A stretch of 42,217 nucleotides of DNA from Methanobacteriota archaeon. Lineage in GTDB: Archaea; Thermoplasmatota; Poseidoniia; Poseidoniales; Thalassarchaeaceae. This document shows positions 17,399 to 28,400 of this stretch, one piece after another (the stretch's first letter is position 1; every line of letters starts with the position of its first letter). The stretch spans positions 1-42,217 of the forward strand of contig PAOZ01000036.1 of NCBI GenBank assembly GCA_002708695.1, read 5' to 3'. The position numbers and the translations under genes are program-made. The notes beneath the pieces were generated by a model, which made no database searches, was not told the origin of the DNA, and saw only the letters and a list, made by a program, of their open reading frames with translations.

Positions 17399-18439
17399 AT
17401 GCGCGAGCATCCATCCGACCGAGTCGATTTGAGGAGTGATACTGTTACTCAACCTACTGATAAGATGCGAAAATCGATGTCTTCGGCTCCTGTTGGCGAT
17501 GATGTATTAGGGGATGATCCTACAGTAATCGAATTAGAAAATCGTCTTTCGTCAATGTTAGGAAAAGAAGCAGCCCTTTTCGTTCCTAGTGGGACAATGT
17601 CGAATGCAATTGCAATTCGATCTCATACGAAGCCCGGCGATGAAATTATTACTGAGGCAACCAGCCATATTTATGTCTACGAAGGAGGAGGTTTTGCTGC
17701 ACTATCTGGATGTTCGGTTGCATTAGTTCCCGGAAAGCGTGGAATAATGAATCCTGATGATGTCGCTAAGGCAATTCGTAAAGAAAATGGTAGTCTTGGC
17801 CATTTTCCAAATGGTTCTTTGGTCTGTGTAGAAAATACTTCAAATCGAGGAGGAGGGACTTGCTATCCAATAGAAACCCTAGATGCTATTGCTAAGGTTG
17901 CTCATGACAATACTTGTGCTGCTCATATGGACGGAGCACGTTTATTCAATGCATCAATCGCTACAGGCATTAGTCCTGCTCGAATGGTTCGTGATTATGA
18001 ATCAATTTCTATTTGTTTGTCAAAGGGACTTGGTGCCCCAGTAGGTAGTGTGCTGGTTGGGTCATCTGATTTCATAGCCTTAGCTCATCGTTGGCGTAAG
18101 ATGTTTGGAGGAGGGATGCGTCAAGCTGGAATCATTGCAGCAGGAGGAATATTTGCATTAGAAAATCATATAGAAAGAATGGCAGAAGATCATGCTCGGG
18201 CTCAAAAACTTGCAGAATCGATAAGAAATATGGAAGGATTTGATGTTGATATTTCAACAGTTGAATCAAATATGGTGTATGTTACAACTGATAAATTAGC
18301 ATCTGAAGTTATTGAATCACTTTCTTCTAAAGGAATAGATGCATTGGATTTAGGGCCGAATATGATACGATTAGTTACTCACCTACATATTACAGATGAA
18401 GACATTGAAAGAACAATAGATGCTTTTGCATCATTGTAA
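17399..18439 (+). CDS. ltaE: Low-specificity L-threonine aldolase (PLP-dependent)
   Basis: DRVDLRSDTVTQPTDKMRKSMSSAPVGDDVLGDDPTVIELE...LFVPSGTMSNAIAI...HMDGARLFNASIATG...SICLSKGLGAPVGSVLVGS. ATG at 17399 preferred over 17384. Confidence 0.93.
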   Translation: MREHPSDRVDLRSDTVTQPTDKMRKSMSSAPVGDDVLGDDPTVIELENRLSSMLGKEAALFVPSGTMSNAIAIRSHTKPGDEIITEATSHIYVYEGGGFAALSGCSVALVPGKRGIMNPDDVAKAIRKENGSLGHFPNGSLVCVENTSNRGGGTCYPIETLDAIAKVAHDNTCAAHMDGARLFNASIATGISPARMVRDYESISICLSKGLGAPVGSVLVGSSDFIALAHRWRKMFGGGMRQAGIIAAGGIFALENHIERMAEDHARAQKLAESIRNMEGFDVDISTVESNMVYVTTDKLASEVIESLSSKGIDALDLGPNMIRLVTHLHITDEDIERTIDAFASL

Positions 18440-18477
18440 TTCTTTGATTCATAAGGAGTCATTTTCTTGTTGCATAT

Positions 18478-20649
18478 ATGAGTGCCACTACTAAGGGGAA
18501 TGATGAACTAAATGATAGATTATGCGTTGCATGTCAAATTGAAGAATTAAAAATTACAAATCCAAACAATTGGTGTCCTAGATGTACATGGATGATTCAT
18601 CCACATTGTACAGGGATTGCTCCATTGCGTCCAGCATCACAAACTGATGTTGATATGGTCAATGAAATATTACAGAAAACATCCTCACGTGCTACATTAA
18701 GTAGAATTAGAGAGTGGCATAACAACCTTGATTCAGCCGATTCTGATTGGATTTTCCGTATTCAGGATTCACATATAGATCCAATAATCGATGATGAAAG
18801 GGGAAATGAAATAAGAACACGAATATTTGAACAAATACAATCATCAGAAAATGAACATCTCAAGGAATGGCTAATGAACAGAGGGTTTCCTTTACCGGGG
18901 GGTTGTTGGATGCAAATTAGTTCCATGTCTGCAGTACCTCATTCAATTTCTATTGATGGCATAGTAAATACTGGGCCACGTTTCCCTCATTCACAATTAA
19001 TTGAAATAATTTCAAAAATGGATGAATGGGAATTAAGGGCTGTAAATTGGCATCGTTTTAGCCAATTACTTGCTGAATTAGGCATTAATCAAAGAGATCA
19101 TTTTCGAGAGTTAAGAAGGAATAGACACATTGTTCATGCAAGACATTATCGTCACCTAATGGCAAATGGTGAATTAACTTCTATCAGATCCTTTGGCGCT
19201 GTAATATCAAGAGTAATTTCTCGTTGGAATAATTCTATGACAAATTTACGCGGTTCTTTTCTTTCCGGATTAGAGGGGCGTGAAACGGATATCATGGATG
19301 TGCTTCCGTTTTTTATTGATCAAATGTCTGATGATGAAATTGCATCTATTCCTTGGCTTAGACGATGGAAAGAAGAAACAAAAAACTGGTCAAATCCGGA
19401 AATCTTTGAACATAATTTTGACAATTTTATTTCAATTCGAAGTGGAAGACTATTCTTGCGTGTTAAGAATAAATATGGAAAACTAAGCTTGCGCCGAATT
19501 CCTTCGGATTTCCGTATCATTTCAGCATTGATTTCCGCCCAATTATCTCCACCAGGGACCTCAATACATGATAGTCTTCAATTGCTGTTGACAAATTGGC
19601 ATAATGATTCGATGGTTCAGGCAGTACCGAATGATGCTGATCGCCGTGCAGCTAGGTTATTGGCAGATGTAGAAAAAGGTGCAGAAAACGTCACTTTTTC
19701 TGAAAAGGAACGCAGTTTGTTAATCAAAGGAAATACAGGTACGGAATATCAAATTAAAGTCAATCGGACACTGAGTCGTCATGCAGATAAATTTCAACTT
19801 AGTGCTAGGGTTCGAAGTTATGATGAATGGGAAAAAATTTGTACACATGCCAGTGATGAATTGAAGGATTTACCAATTGGCGATCAGATTGCAACTTTAG
19901 CTTTAATCTGTTCAAGAGATTTGGAAAATAACACTGCAATTTCGACAATTCACATGTTTTTAGTTAGTAAAAATAAGATTTCTATGGATCCTGAAATGAG
20001 GCAAGAACCGGATTTCAATCGCCAAATACGACTCCGAGATAGAGTCAGGGATTTCTTTGAAGACAGAGAAGTCGCCGATGCAGAAATTAGAAGAAGAATC
20101 CGTCATGAGAGGCCTAATTTTCGTAGATACTTACAGTATGAATGGGATTACCAAAATGGAGAGTTGAGAATCGAAGAAGAACATCCATTTCCGCTAAATG
20201 ATGATGTTTTAGGAGATGTAGGAAATCGAAATAGAATTCCTAATTTATTGATTAATGCCTTGGTTGGTTTTAATGCGGCCCCAATTGGAGCATTGGCACG
20301 TTTACCTTCTGCTCCAGGCGGCAGTTTCAGATTATTGACTATTGCAAATGAGGTATTCACTCAACAAGAAGTAGATGTTTTACAATCAACTGCAAGAATT
20401 AATGGTTGGTCATTAGTTGAAAATTTTGATGGAGAAACTGAAGAGAATCAAGAAATGTGGGTGAAGGAACAACATCGTAGATTTAATCATGAGCCAATTC
20501 GAATTGAAATGTATGATTTATTATCTCGAATTCAAGAAGAAATAGATCCTAATGGAAGACCTTGGTGGGCGAGAATAGAAGATAGGGTCAGACATTTCCG
20601 TCAAGTCCGTAATCGGGTATTTTGGAATTTTCAGAACGAAGAGAGGTAA
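18478..20649 (+). CDS. Large uncharacterised protein with N-terminal CxxC...CxxC module; paralogue of 2976-4268
   Basis: LCVACQIEELKITNPNNWCPRCTWMIHPHC; C-terminal ELKDLPIGDQIATLALICSRDLENN shared with ORF 2976-4268; no family recognised. Confidence 0.85.
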   Translation: MSATTKGNDELNDRLCVACQIEELKITNPNNWCPRCTWMIHPHCTGIAPLRPASQTDVDMVNEILQKTSSRATLSRIREWHNNLDSADSDWIFRIQDSHIDPIIDDERGNEIRTRIFEQIQSSENEHLKEWLMNRGFPLPGGCWMQISSMSAVPHSISIDGIVNTGPRFPHSQLIEIISKMDEWELRAVNWHRFSQLLAELGINQRDHFRELRRNRHIVHARHYRHLMANGELTSIRSFGAVISRVISRWNNSMTNLRGSFLSGLEGRETDIMDVLPFFIDQMSDDEIASIPWLRRWKEETKNWSNPEIFEHNFDNFISIRSGRLFLRVKNKYGKLSLRRIPSDFRIISALISAQLSPPGTSIHDSLQLLLTNWHNDSMVQAVPNDADRRAARLLADVEKGAENVTFSEKERSLLIKGNTGTEYQIKVNRTLSRHADKFQLSARVRSYDEWEKICTHASDELKDLPIGDQIATLALICSRDLENNTAISTIHMFLVSKNKISMDPEMRQEPDFNRQIRLRDRVRDFFEDREVADAEIRRRIRHERPNFRRYLQYEWDYQNGELRIEEEHPFPLNDDVLGDVGNRNRIPNLLINALVGFNAAPIGALARLPSAPGGSFRLLTIANEVFTQQEVDVLQSTARINGWSLVENFDGETEENQEMWVKEQHRRFNHEPIRIEMYDLLSRIQEEIDPNGRPWWARIEDRVRHFRQVRNRVFWNFQNEER

Positions 20650-20680
20650 CATTGAGGAATGAGTACTTTATCTGAGAGGT

Positions 20681-21679
20681 ATGAATCGAGCCATAGTACT
20701 AGTGACGCTAGTTCTTTTTTCTGGTTTTGTTCAAGCATCGCCTATCACCTTTGATACTGATGGATTATCGGTAATTTCTGAGCCGAGTGCGATTGAGAAA
20801 ACCGGAACTATTGGTGGTTTGTCAATCGACATAGGAATAGGCAACATCTCTAATTCAACTGGGGAAATCTCTTCTGAAGATTGGCCGGTTATTGCAGAGG
20901 TTTACACTGCTACATGGTGTGGTAATTGTCTTGATTCAGAAGATGCAGTTTCTGAGATCGCAACAACTAGAGAAATTGAGAGACTTCATTACCATAGAGA
21001 ATATTCTGAGATTCGAGATCCATTCGGAACAGAGGTTGGTGATGATCGATGGATTGCTCGTTTTGGACCTACAAATGTTCGTGCCACTGGGGGATTAGAG
21101 AGATTACCTCCAGCAGTGGTGTTTAATGGTGAATGGCTTCATTCTGGGTCGGTCGCAAAAGGCACTGGAACCTTGAGTGATGATTATGCTTTGAGTGCCG
21201 ATCTAGGTTCGTCTCTTTCTCTTGATGATCTTTCTGCTTCATTGACTTGGACATCAAATGGAGATGAATTGAATGGAACAGTAGATTGGAATGTCAGCGA
21301 AGAAATTCACTCTTTGACAATGAATTACGACATCTGGGACGATGAGTGCTCAGATCCAGATTTCGCTTCTATTACTCCGATTCTGTATGTAGTCGAGGAA
21401 ATCGCTCAAGACGAGAATGGGTCAAATGGGCTTGAGTTTTATCCCCATGTTATTCGAGATATTCACGAACTTCCTTGGGATGTTCCAGCGAATATCACAC
21501 TTCCAGAGATTTGGGATGGAGAGGATTTTCGATTGGTTCTAGTGTTTGATTGGGAAATGCAATTCAAGCAATATGATTGCGTAGTAGACACCCCTGTTTC
21601 AGGGTTCTTACCTGCTTCTAGTGCCCTTTCATCTCTTTTCATTCTAGGATTAGTATCTATCATTATTCGAAGAAAGTAA
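20681..21679 (+). CDS. Secreted, C-terminally anchored thioredoxin-fold protein
   Basis: Signal peptide-like MNRAIVLVTLVLFSGFVQASP; VIAEVYTATWCGNCLDSEDAV (CxxC); C-terminal FLPASSALSSLFILGLVSIIIRRK (hydrophobic stretch + basic end). Confidence 0.82.
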   Translation: MNRAIVLVTLVLFSGFVQASPITFDTDGLSVISEPSAIEKTGTIGGLSIDIGIGNISNSTGEISSEDWPVIAEVYTATWCGNCLDSEDAVSEIATTREIERLHYHREYSEIRDPFGTEVGDDRWIARFGPTNVRATGGLERLPPAVVFNGEWLHSGSVAKGTGTLSDDYALSADLGSSLSLDDLSASLTWTSNGDELNGTVDWNVSEEIHSLTMNYDIWDDECSDPDFASITPILYVVEEIAQDENGSNGLEFYPHVIRDIHELPWDVPANITLPEIWDGEDFRLVLVFDWEMQFKQYDCVVDTPVSGFLPASSALSSLFILGLVSIIIRRK

Positions 21680-21735
21680 GTTGAAAACTTCGGGTTTATC
21701 TACCATCGAAGTACAAGTAGAACGTTGGTGGTGCC

Positions 21736-24700
21736 ATGGAGATAACCTTGGAACAAATTCCGAGGGGGAATTTTCCTGATTGGGTTTTGCAGCATGCAAT
21801 TCGTCAATCCATAGATCCTAGGCCATTTTCAGAAGGAGGCCCCTCTAGAATACTTTTCATCCATTCTTCAAGTTTATCTCGTGATAGGTTTCTTAGTCAA
21901 ATTTCATCAACTACTGGAATTGTTGATCGGAGTTCACATCTTACTCTAAATGGATTATGCACTAAGATTTATGCTGATTTACGAGAACCACGCATGCTTC
22001 CAGATGGGCCATCATTAGAACTAGCTATGCATTCAATTATGGAAACTAAAGCAGCTCAGCTTGAATTTCCATTATTGCATCCTCTTGAAGATAGGAAATG
22101 GCCCATATCTAAAACTCGAACATTATTGAGATTAAATTCCACTTTAAGGAGAAATAATGCTCCTCTAGATACTTTAGTAGATCATCTCCACGGTGTTCAA
22201 TCAAGTATAGACGAAATTGAACATACCCTTTCGGGAGCATATCCTTCTCGCTTTCATTCTAGAATAATTGAAGGCTTGGAAAACTTAGAACGATCAATTT
22301 TCACATTTGATTTAGTTGATGGAATCGTATTGATGAATCATTCTCCCTCTATTGATCCAATTTTTATAAAAATTTTAGAATGTATATCTGTTAGAATTCC
22401 AATCCACCAACTTTGCTATCATGGTTCTCATCGATTAGGTTATCATGGATTGTTAATTGATGATATTTCGCCAGTTAAATCATCTACAGATTTACCATCT
22501 TGGATACCTCCTCATGACCCCATAAAAAATGAAAAGATTCCAAACATCCACCGTATTCATATTAGAGAATCCTCTTCTTCTGCAAGAGTAACTGCGAGAA
22601 TAATCAAAAAATATCTCGATTCGGGGATTCAGGATATATTATTGGTTCATCCTTCAGGGCATAATCTTCCTGCTGAATGGAAAAATGAATTGTCATCTCT
22701 TGGGATTCCTATTTCCAAAAATAAATGTCAACTTCGTAGCAGTCCATATGTTCATTGGATTTCTTCAGCAATTCAAATTGTTCATTCAGAAGAGTGTTTC
22801 TCTCTTGAGTCTCTTCTTTCATTCGCAGTACAGAGAACAATTCGTCTTTTTCAATTAGAAGATATGGCCCCCCATCCTACTGATACTAATTTGATACCAA
22901 TTCCAAATCGAGAAGTGTTGGAATCATTAGCTCGAGACCGTCGTTTAATTGGAGGTAAGGGCGTACTTCAAGACTGGCTTCGTGCCTTTTCATCAGATGC
23001 ATCCGAATCTAGGAATCCAATAGCGTTTGAAGAGACACAATGGTGGTTTCTTTGTACTTTAGGAGCATTATCTCCTATTCTAAATGATCAAGATCTCAAG
23101 TCTTTGAAAAATGAATCTTTTTGGAAGGGATGTTATTCTGGAGTTCAACTACCTTTTGAAATCAACGAATCAAGTCCAGATTTATGGTTAAATAATTTAG
23201 TTTCAATGATGAATATTGAACATCATTCTGAAAATTTTGATGGAGAAAGAGAAGATGGTTTGGTAGGTTTACAGATATTGATGAATGAATTATCAAAATT
23301 AAGATCATACGAGAAATCAATTGGTAAATCCTCTCCTGAAAGTGCAGATACTTGGTGCGATCAAATTCAATCAGTAATTGATTCTGGAGTTTTACCTGAA
23401 ATATCGCCCCTGTTTTCTCCTGTTTTAGTTAGAACTCCTGACGAAGTTCTCGGATGTTATGCAGAACGAGTAATTCTAGTTGAACCAACCGCCGAGAATT
23501 GGGAATTAAGAGTAACTCTACCTCCATTGTTGCAAGAAGAAGATAGGCAACGATTGGGAATATTGCGTCCTGATGGTCCAATAAGGCACACACGTCATTT
23601 GTTACAATCGATTTACTATTCAGGAGAAGAGGTAGTAATCGTTGATCCTACAATTTTAGATGAATCCTCTCCACCAGTTGCACCTTATGTAGAATATTGG
23701 CGAGAACATTCCCAGCCTGAATCTCTACCTTCATTTCTTTCTTCTGAAGATTTTTCGGATGGTACTGGATGGTGTAGATGTGAACATAATGCCTTATCTC
23801 TCATCGTCGCTGAAGATAGGACAGTTCAACCATATTCGGATGGTTCTTCCACTGTAATTGTTGAGGAATTACATGGTGTATCTTGGAGAAGTAAACGTTC
23901 TTCAGAAGGTAATTTATTGCTAAAAAGGCAACAAATAAACACTCCTCCTCTTTCCTATACTTCTGCTCTTGTAACTCATGAATCTCGACTTTTCTCTGAC
24001 AGGATTCAAAGACAACCTTCTTTGGTTTCTGGTTCCAATGCTTATCACTCTGAAGCAAAAGTCAGAGATTCTGTTGTGAGCACTAAACCTTTGTCGATAA
24101 TTCCGAAGCCAAAACATCTTGCAGAAGATTTACCTCTACCGGTGGAGAATCCATCTTGGCCCGTTATTGGCGGTATTTGGAAAGAAAAAGAAACGATGTC
24201 AATTGATCCAAGACCACTCTTTCCAGCAGAAATACAAATTGCTGCAGTTGATAATCGACATGGGCATTCTTCTGGAGATGAATGGAAAGTACCTGATGTT
24301 TGGTCACCTTCTAGAATCCAATCATGGATTGAGTGTGGTAGAAAAGGTTGGCTAAATCAAGCATTGTATGCCTCATCCGATGATATTCCTGATGAAGAAC
24401 TTGATTCCAGAACTAGAGGAGTTTTGATTCATGAGGTCACGGAAGGAATGATTGAGAAAGCCCTAGGAATGGATAGATCAAAAGAACGAACCTCTTTCAC
24501 TCCTAGATCTGTTGCAACTAGTGGTATTACTCCGAAGAAATTAATGACAAATATGGCGGTTTTACTTGATGAACATGCTCCTTGGCTTTCTAGATCTGAC
24601 GTGGTAACAGATGAAAGATTGCGGGACCTTGTTGGAATGGATGATGAATCATGGAGGACTTGGTTATCGAAACGTTCAGACCTATCTCCTTCGGGGAGAT

Positions 24701-25422
24701 TTGCTCAAATAATTTCAGCAGAATTTGAGATTTGCGATTCAGTACCCATTTGCATGGAATACAAGATTGGAATGAAGAAAAATATTGAGAAAGGGACCGT
24801 TATTGGTACAGATAAATCTGGAAATGATGTAAAAGTTCGAGGCTCTATTGATCGAGTTGATTTGGTTCCTATTGGGAAAAATGGTGAGTTGATAGATGAA
24901 TCAGGTTGTGATGAAACAGCACCTTTGTATCCTGATGGAAAATGGAAGCCTAAGCGTTTGGTTTTGATACGCGATATTAAGACTGCTTCAAAGGATAGAG
25001 GTGCTGATAAACACCACAATGCCTTGTTAGAAGATGTCCAATTAGCAATTTATGCTAGAGCATGGGAGATTGAGCACCCAGGTGATTTAGTTGTGGGTGT
25101 AGGAGTTTCAGATATTGGATTAGAAACAGTACATTATATCGAAATAGATCCTCAATGGATGCCAACTTTAGATGGGTTAGAAATTGGAGAAAGGACCAAT
25201 GTATTGACAGGTTTATTTCGCCCATATTCTAGTACGTCTACTTCTTCAGACCAGCCAGGATTTCGAGCATGGTTAGAACATCGTTTGAATGCAGTTTTCC
25301 GAGCAACAAATGCTGCTAGACATGGTCGAGTTGCACCAAATCCAACTACGAATTGCTCATACTGTTCTGTTTCAGACATCTGTGGTCTATCAGATATTGG
25401 AGGTGAAGGAAAATGGGGCTGA
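21736..25422 (+). CDS. addB: AddB-like subunit: degenerate helicase + RecB-type Fe-S nuclease
   Basis: C-terminal WSPSRIQSWIECGRKGWL, GVLIHEV, RGSIDRVDLVP, LVLIRDIKTA, VQLAIYARAWE, NCSYCSVSDICGL (one upstream Cys plus CX2CX5C Fe-S arrangement). No Walker A seen at the N-terminus. Directly precedes addA. Confidence 0.85.
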   Translation: MEITLEQIPRGNFPDWVLQHAIRQSIDPRPFSEGGPSRILFIHSSSLSRDRFLSQISSTTGIVDRSSHLTLNGLCTKIYADLREPRMLPDGPSLELAMHSIMETKAAQLEFPLLHPLEDRKWPISKTRTLLRLNSTLRRNNAPLDTLVDHLHGVQSSIDEIEHTLSGAYPSRFHSRIIEGLENLERSIFTFDLVDGIVLMNHSPSIDPIFIKILECISVRIPIHQLCYHGSHRLGYHGLLIDDISPVKSSTDLPSWIPPHDPIKNEKIPNIHRIHIRESSSSARVTARIIKKYLDSGIQDILLVHPSGHNLPAEWKNELSSLGIPISKNKCQLRSSPYVHWISSAIQIVHSEECFSLESLLSFAVQRTIRLFQLEDMAPHPTDTNLIPIPNREVLESLARDRRLIGGKGVLQDWLRAFSSDASESRNPIAFEETQWWFLCTLGALSPILNDQDLKSLKNESFWKGCYSGVQLPFEINESSPDLWLNNLVSMMNIEHHSENFDGEREDGLVGLQILMNELSKLRSYEKSIGKSSPESADTWCDQIQSVIDSGVLPEISPLFSPVLVRTPDEVLGCYAERVILVEPTAENWELRVTLPPLLQEEDRQRLGILRPDGPIRHTRHLLQSIYYSGEEVVIVDPTILDESSPPVAPYVEYWREHSQPESLPSFLSSEDFSDGTGWCRCEHNALSLIVAEDRTVQPYSDGSSTVIVEELHGVSWRSKRSSEGNLLLKRQQINTPPLSYTSALVTHESRLFSDRIQRQPSLVSGSNAYHSEAKVRDSVVSTKPLSIIPKPKHLAEDLPLPVENPSWPVIGGIWKEKETMSIDPRPLFPAEIQIAAVDNRHGHSSGDEWKVPDVWSPSRIQSWIECGRKGWLNQALYASSDDIPDEELDSRTRGVLIHEVTEGMIEKALGMDRSKERTSFTPRSVATSGITPKKLMTNMAVLLDEHAPWLSRSDVVTDERLRDLVGMDDESWRTWLSKRSDLSPSGRFAQIISAEFEICDSVPICMEYKIGMKKNIEKGTVIGTDKSGNDVKVRGSIDRVDLVPIGKNGELIDESGCDETAPLYPDGKWKPKRLVLIRDIKTASKDRGADKHHNALLEDVQLAIYARAWEIEHPGDLVVGVGVSDIGLETVHYIEIDPQWMPTLDGLEIGERTNVLTGLFRPYSSTSTSSDQPGFRAWLEHRLNAVFRATNAARHGRVAPNPTTNCSYCSVSDICGLSDIGGEGKWG

Positions 25423-28400
25423 ATCATGCACAACGACTAGCATTGAATTTGGATTCTCACCTGGTAATAGATGCAGGTGCAGGTACTGGAAAGACCAAGA
25501 CCATAGTTGACAGAGTAATCGAACACTACCTAACACCCATCCAACGCGCATCTGTAGTTTTGCCACGCCCATCCCGTCCAGGACGTCTAGCTGGAGGAAT
25601 GATTGTGGATGGAAATGCAGATCGAGTAGATCTGAATGAATGGAGTGGACTGTTGCCTACCGAGGTAATTGTTTTGACATTTACAAATGCAGCAGCTGAA
25701 GAACTCAAACATCGAATAAGAATCGCCTTAGGAGAATTGAGAGAAGGAACAACTTCTGGAAATGATGACGGTGCGGATTCAAGAATTATTGTTCAAGGAC
25801 TTCCGGATCAATTTAGAATGCTTCTTGAGGATGCCCCAATAGGTACTATTGATTCATTTTTTAGTCGTTTAGTCTCCCCTCATCGTGCTTTATTGGGCCT
25901 TGATTTAACCGACGAACAGGTTTCAGAATCCCAACGAGTTTCGTTAGAAATGTTGGCTGTAAATACTGCTTGGCGCCTTCCTTATGAGAATAGCAGAAAA
26001 GGTGAAGCAGTTGATGCAGGAATTCCAACTGAAATTTTAGATCAATTTTTTGAATCTAGAAAAAGAGTTTCTCAAACAGTTGGGTCTACGTATACCTGTC
26101 GAAAAATTCTGAAGGGAATGTTAAGTCGTTCAGTATTCTTAGATGGAGCAGTAGAACAATTGTTAGATGCATCTATTGGTTCAGTTTCTTCTGATTTAAT
26201 TCGAAGAGAAATCACATCTTGGTTGGATGAGAATCGTATTTTCCAAGTCCTTAACGAATTACAATCACCATTAATTGATTGGTTAGAATTGATAGAAGCA
26301 GAAGGAGCGATAGAAGAAACTGATTCAGGAACGCGATTGGCAGCTTTAGACCACCTTCTTTCATTACCTCCTCCTACAGATTGTTGGGAAGCCTTAGTCA
26401 GAATATTCCATTTATTCAGAATTACATCTTCTCAAACAGGTGCTAGGGTTGATGGAGGTAATGGATTAACAGATTCTCCTTCACTCTTTCCTAGAGGATA
26501 TTTGCCACCCGATACTCCATATTGGGATAGAGGACATTCTGGTTATCCAACAATTAGTGATGTTCTCGAAAAAATTGCAGATAAAGCAAAAAAAGAATGG
26601 TCCAAGCAAGAAAATTTGTTTGAGAGAAAAATGGCATTTATAGTGGGCATGCTTGATGATTCAATACCTACTCATATGCCGTCAAATTATCCCATTCGAC
26701 CAGAAATGATTGAGATTCCTACTTCTTATTCTGGGAGAGAAATTTCTGATGGGCGAAGATTTGATCTTAATCAGGAAGCAACTATGTTGAATGATCTTTG
26801 GATAGTTCATCGTGCAACTGCAGGAATCCTTCGTAAACTTAAATCAACGAGGGGTTTACATGATTTTGAGGATATTTCGGAACTAGCAGGAGATTTACTG
26901 TTATCTCGGTGCCCTCAAATTTGTAACACATTTTATTCAAGTCCAATTATCGATTCCCTCAATCACATCGATATTCAACGTCCATGGTCTGATGACCATC
27001 TAGATAGAACCCTCGAACTTGCTAATGAAGCAGTCAAAGATCCGACTTCATTAGGCTATGCATCTATTTCCGAAGCTGAAAAGGCTCTGGAAGATTTAAT
27101 CGAGCGAGTTAATTTATTGAAACGAATTCGTCGTCGATATTTGGCAATGATTCTTGACGAAGCTCAAGATATCAATCCACGTCAATGGCGTTTACTTTCC
27201 AGATTATGGGGCCCTCGATTAAGAGAAGAAAACGATTTAATTCCAAATCAGAATTTAGAATGGGAACCTACAATCTGTTATGTTGGAGATATCAAGCAGA
27301 GTATTTACTTGTTTAGACAGGCACAAGTTTCAACCTTCCATCGTTTTGCTGAACATCTTCGTCGAATTAACGATCATGAACTTTCTACTCTTGATATTTT
27401 CAAGAAACCAAATCCATTACGAACTTCAGAATGGAGTCGTGATCCTAGAGCATTGCATGATACATTTGTTCGAGGATCGATGTATACTTCTGAAAATAGA
27501 AAATCGTTGGATCCAGAAGTTCGATTTGAATCGACTGATGGTATTCATCCAATTTCTTCTGACGAATTATCTCTTCGTAAATCTGGCCATGTTCGATTGT
27601 CAATCAATTATCGGACCTCAGGAGGTTTACTTCGGGTAATGGATCGTTGGTGGAAAGACGTTTTTCATTCTCGCCATCAAACATTCTCAAATGCTGATTG
27701 GTATGCAGAAGATCAAGAATTAACTCCTTGTGATGAGAAAAATGAAGATTCTGGAATCCTAGAATGGCTTCTGCCGATTGGACCAACGGGAATTAATGAG
27801 GTTCCTACAGATCCAACACAGCCAATAGATCTATTTGAACATGGAAAAGGGCACAAAAAAGAATTGGAATCTTCCTTGATTGTAGAGCGAATAAGAGCAT
27901 TAGTTGACGGTTCAGATTGTAAGATAGAATCAGCATCAGGAGATCATCAACATATTGTCGAAGGCAAGCCTGTTGATCCTAGCGACATAATGGTACTTTT
28001 ACCAAGTCGTAAGCATTACCTTGAATCAATATTAAGTGGGCTAAGTGCATTAGGAATTCCGGTACAGGCAGATAAAGAAGGATCATTATTTTCTCGTCCC
28101 TCTGTCCGTCCTTTGGTTGGACTTGTTCAATTATGTGCTCGCCCCCATCATCGCCATCATGCATCTTGGGTTGCTAGATCTGTATTAGTTGGCTTGAGTG
28201 ATGAAGAATTAGATCGATTCATCCGAGAATCTTCCAAAGGTGAGAATTTAATTGAGAGAATGATTGGTTTTGCTCATACTGCAAATCAATCAGAATTAAT
28301 CCGAGGATGGAATGAAAGAGTAAATTCTGGAAGAATTATTGAGTTATTAGATTGGACAATTGATCATAGCGATTTATTACTTGCTTACCCAATGACATCA

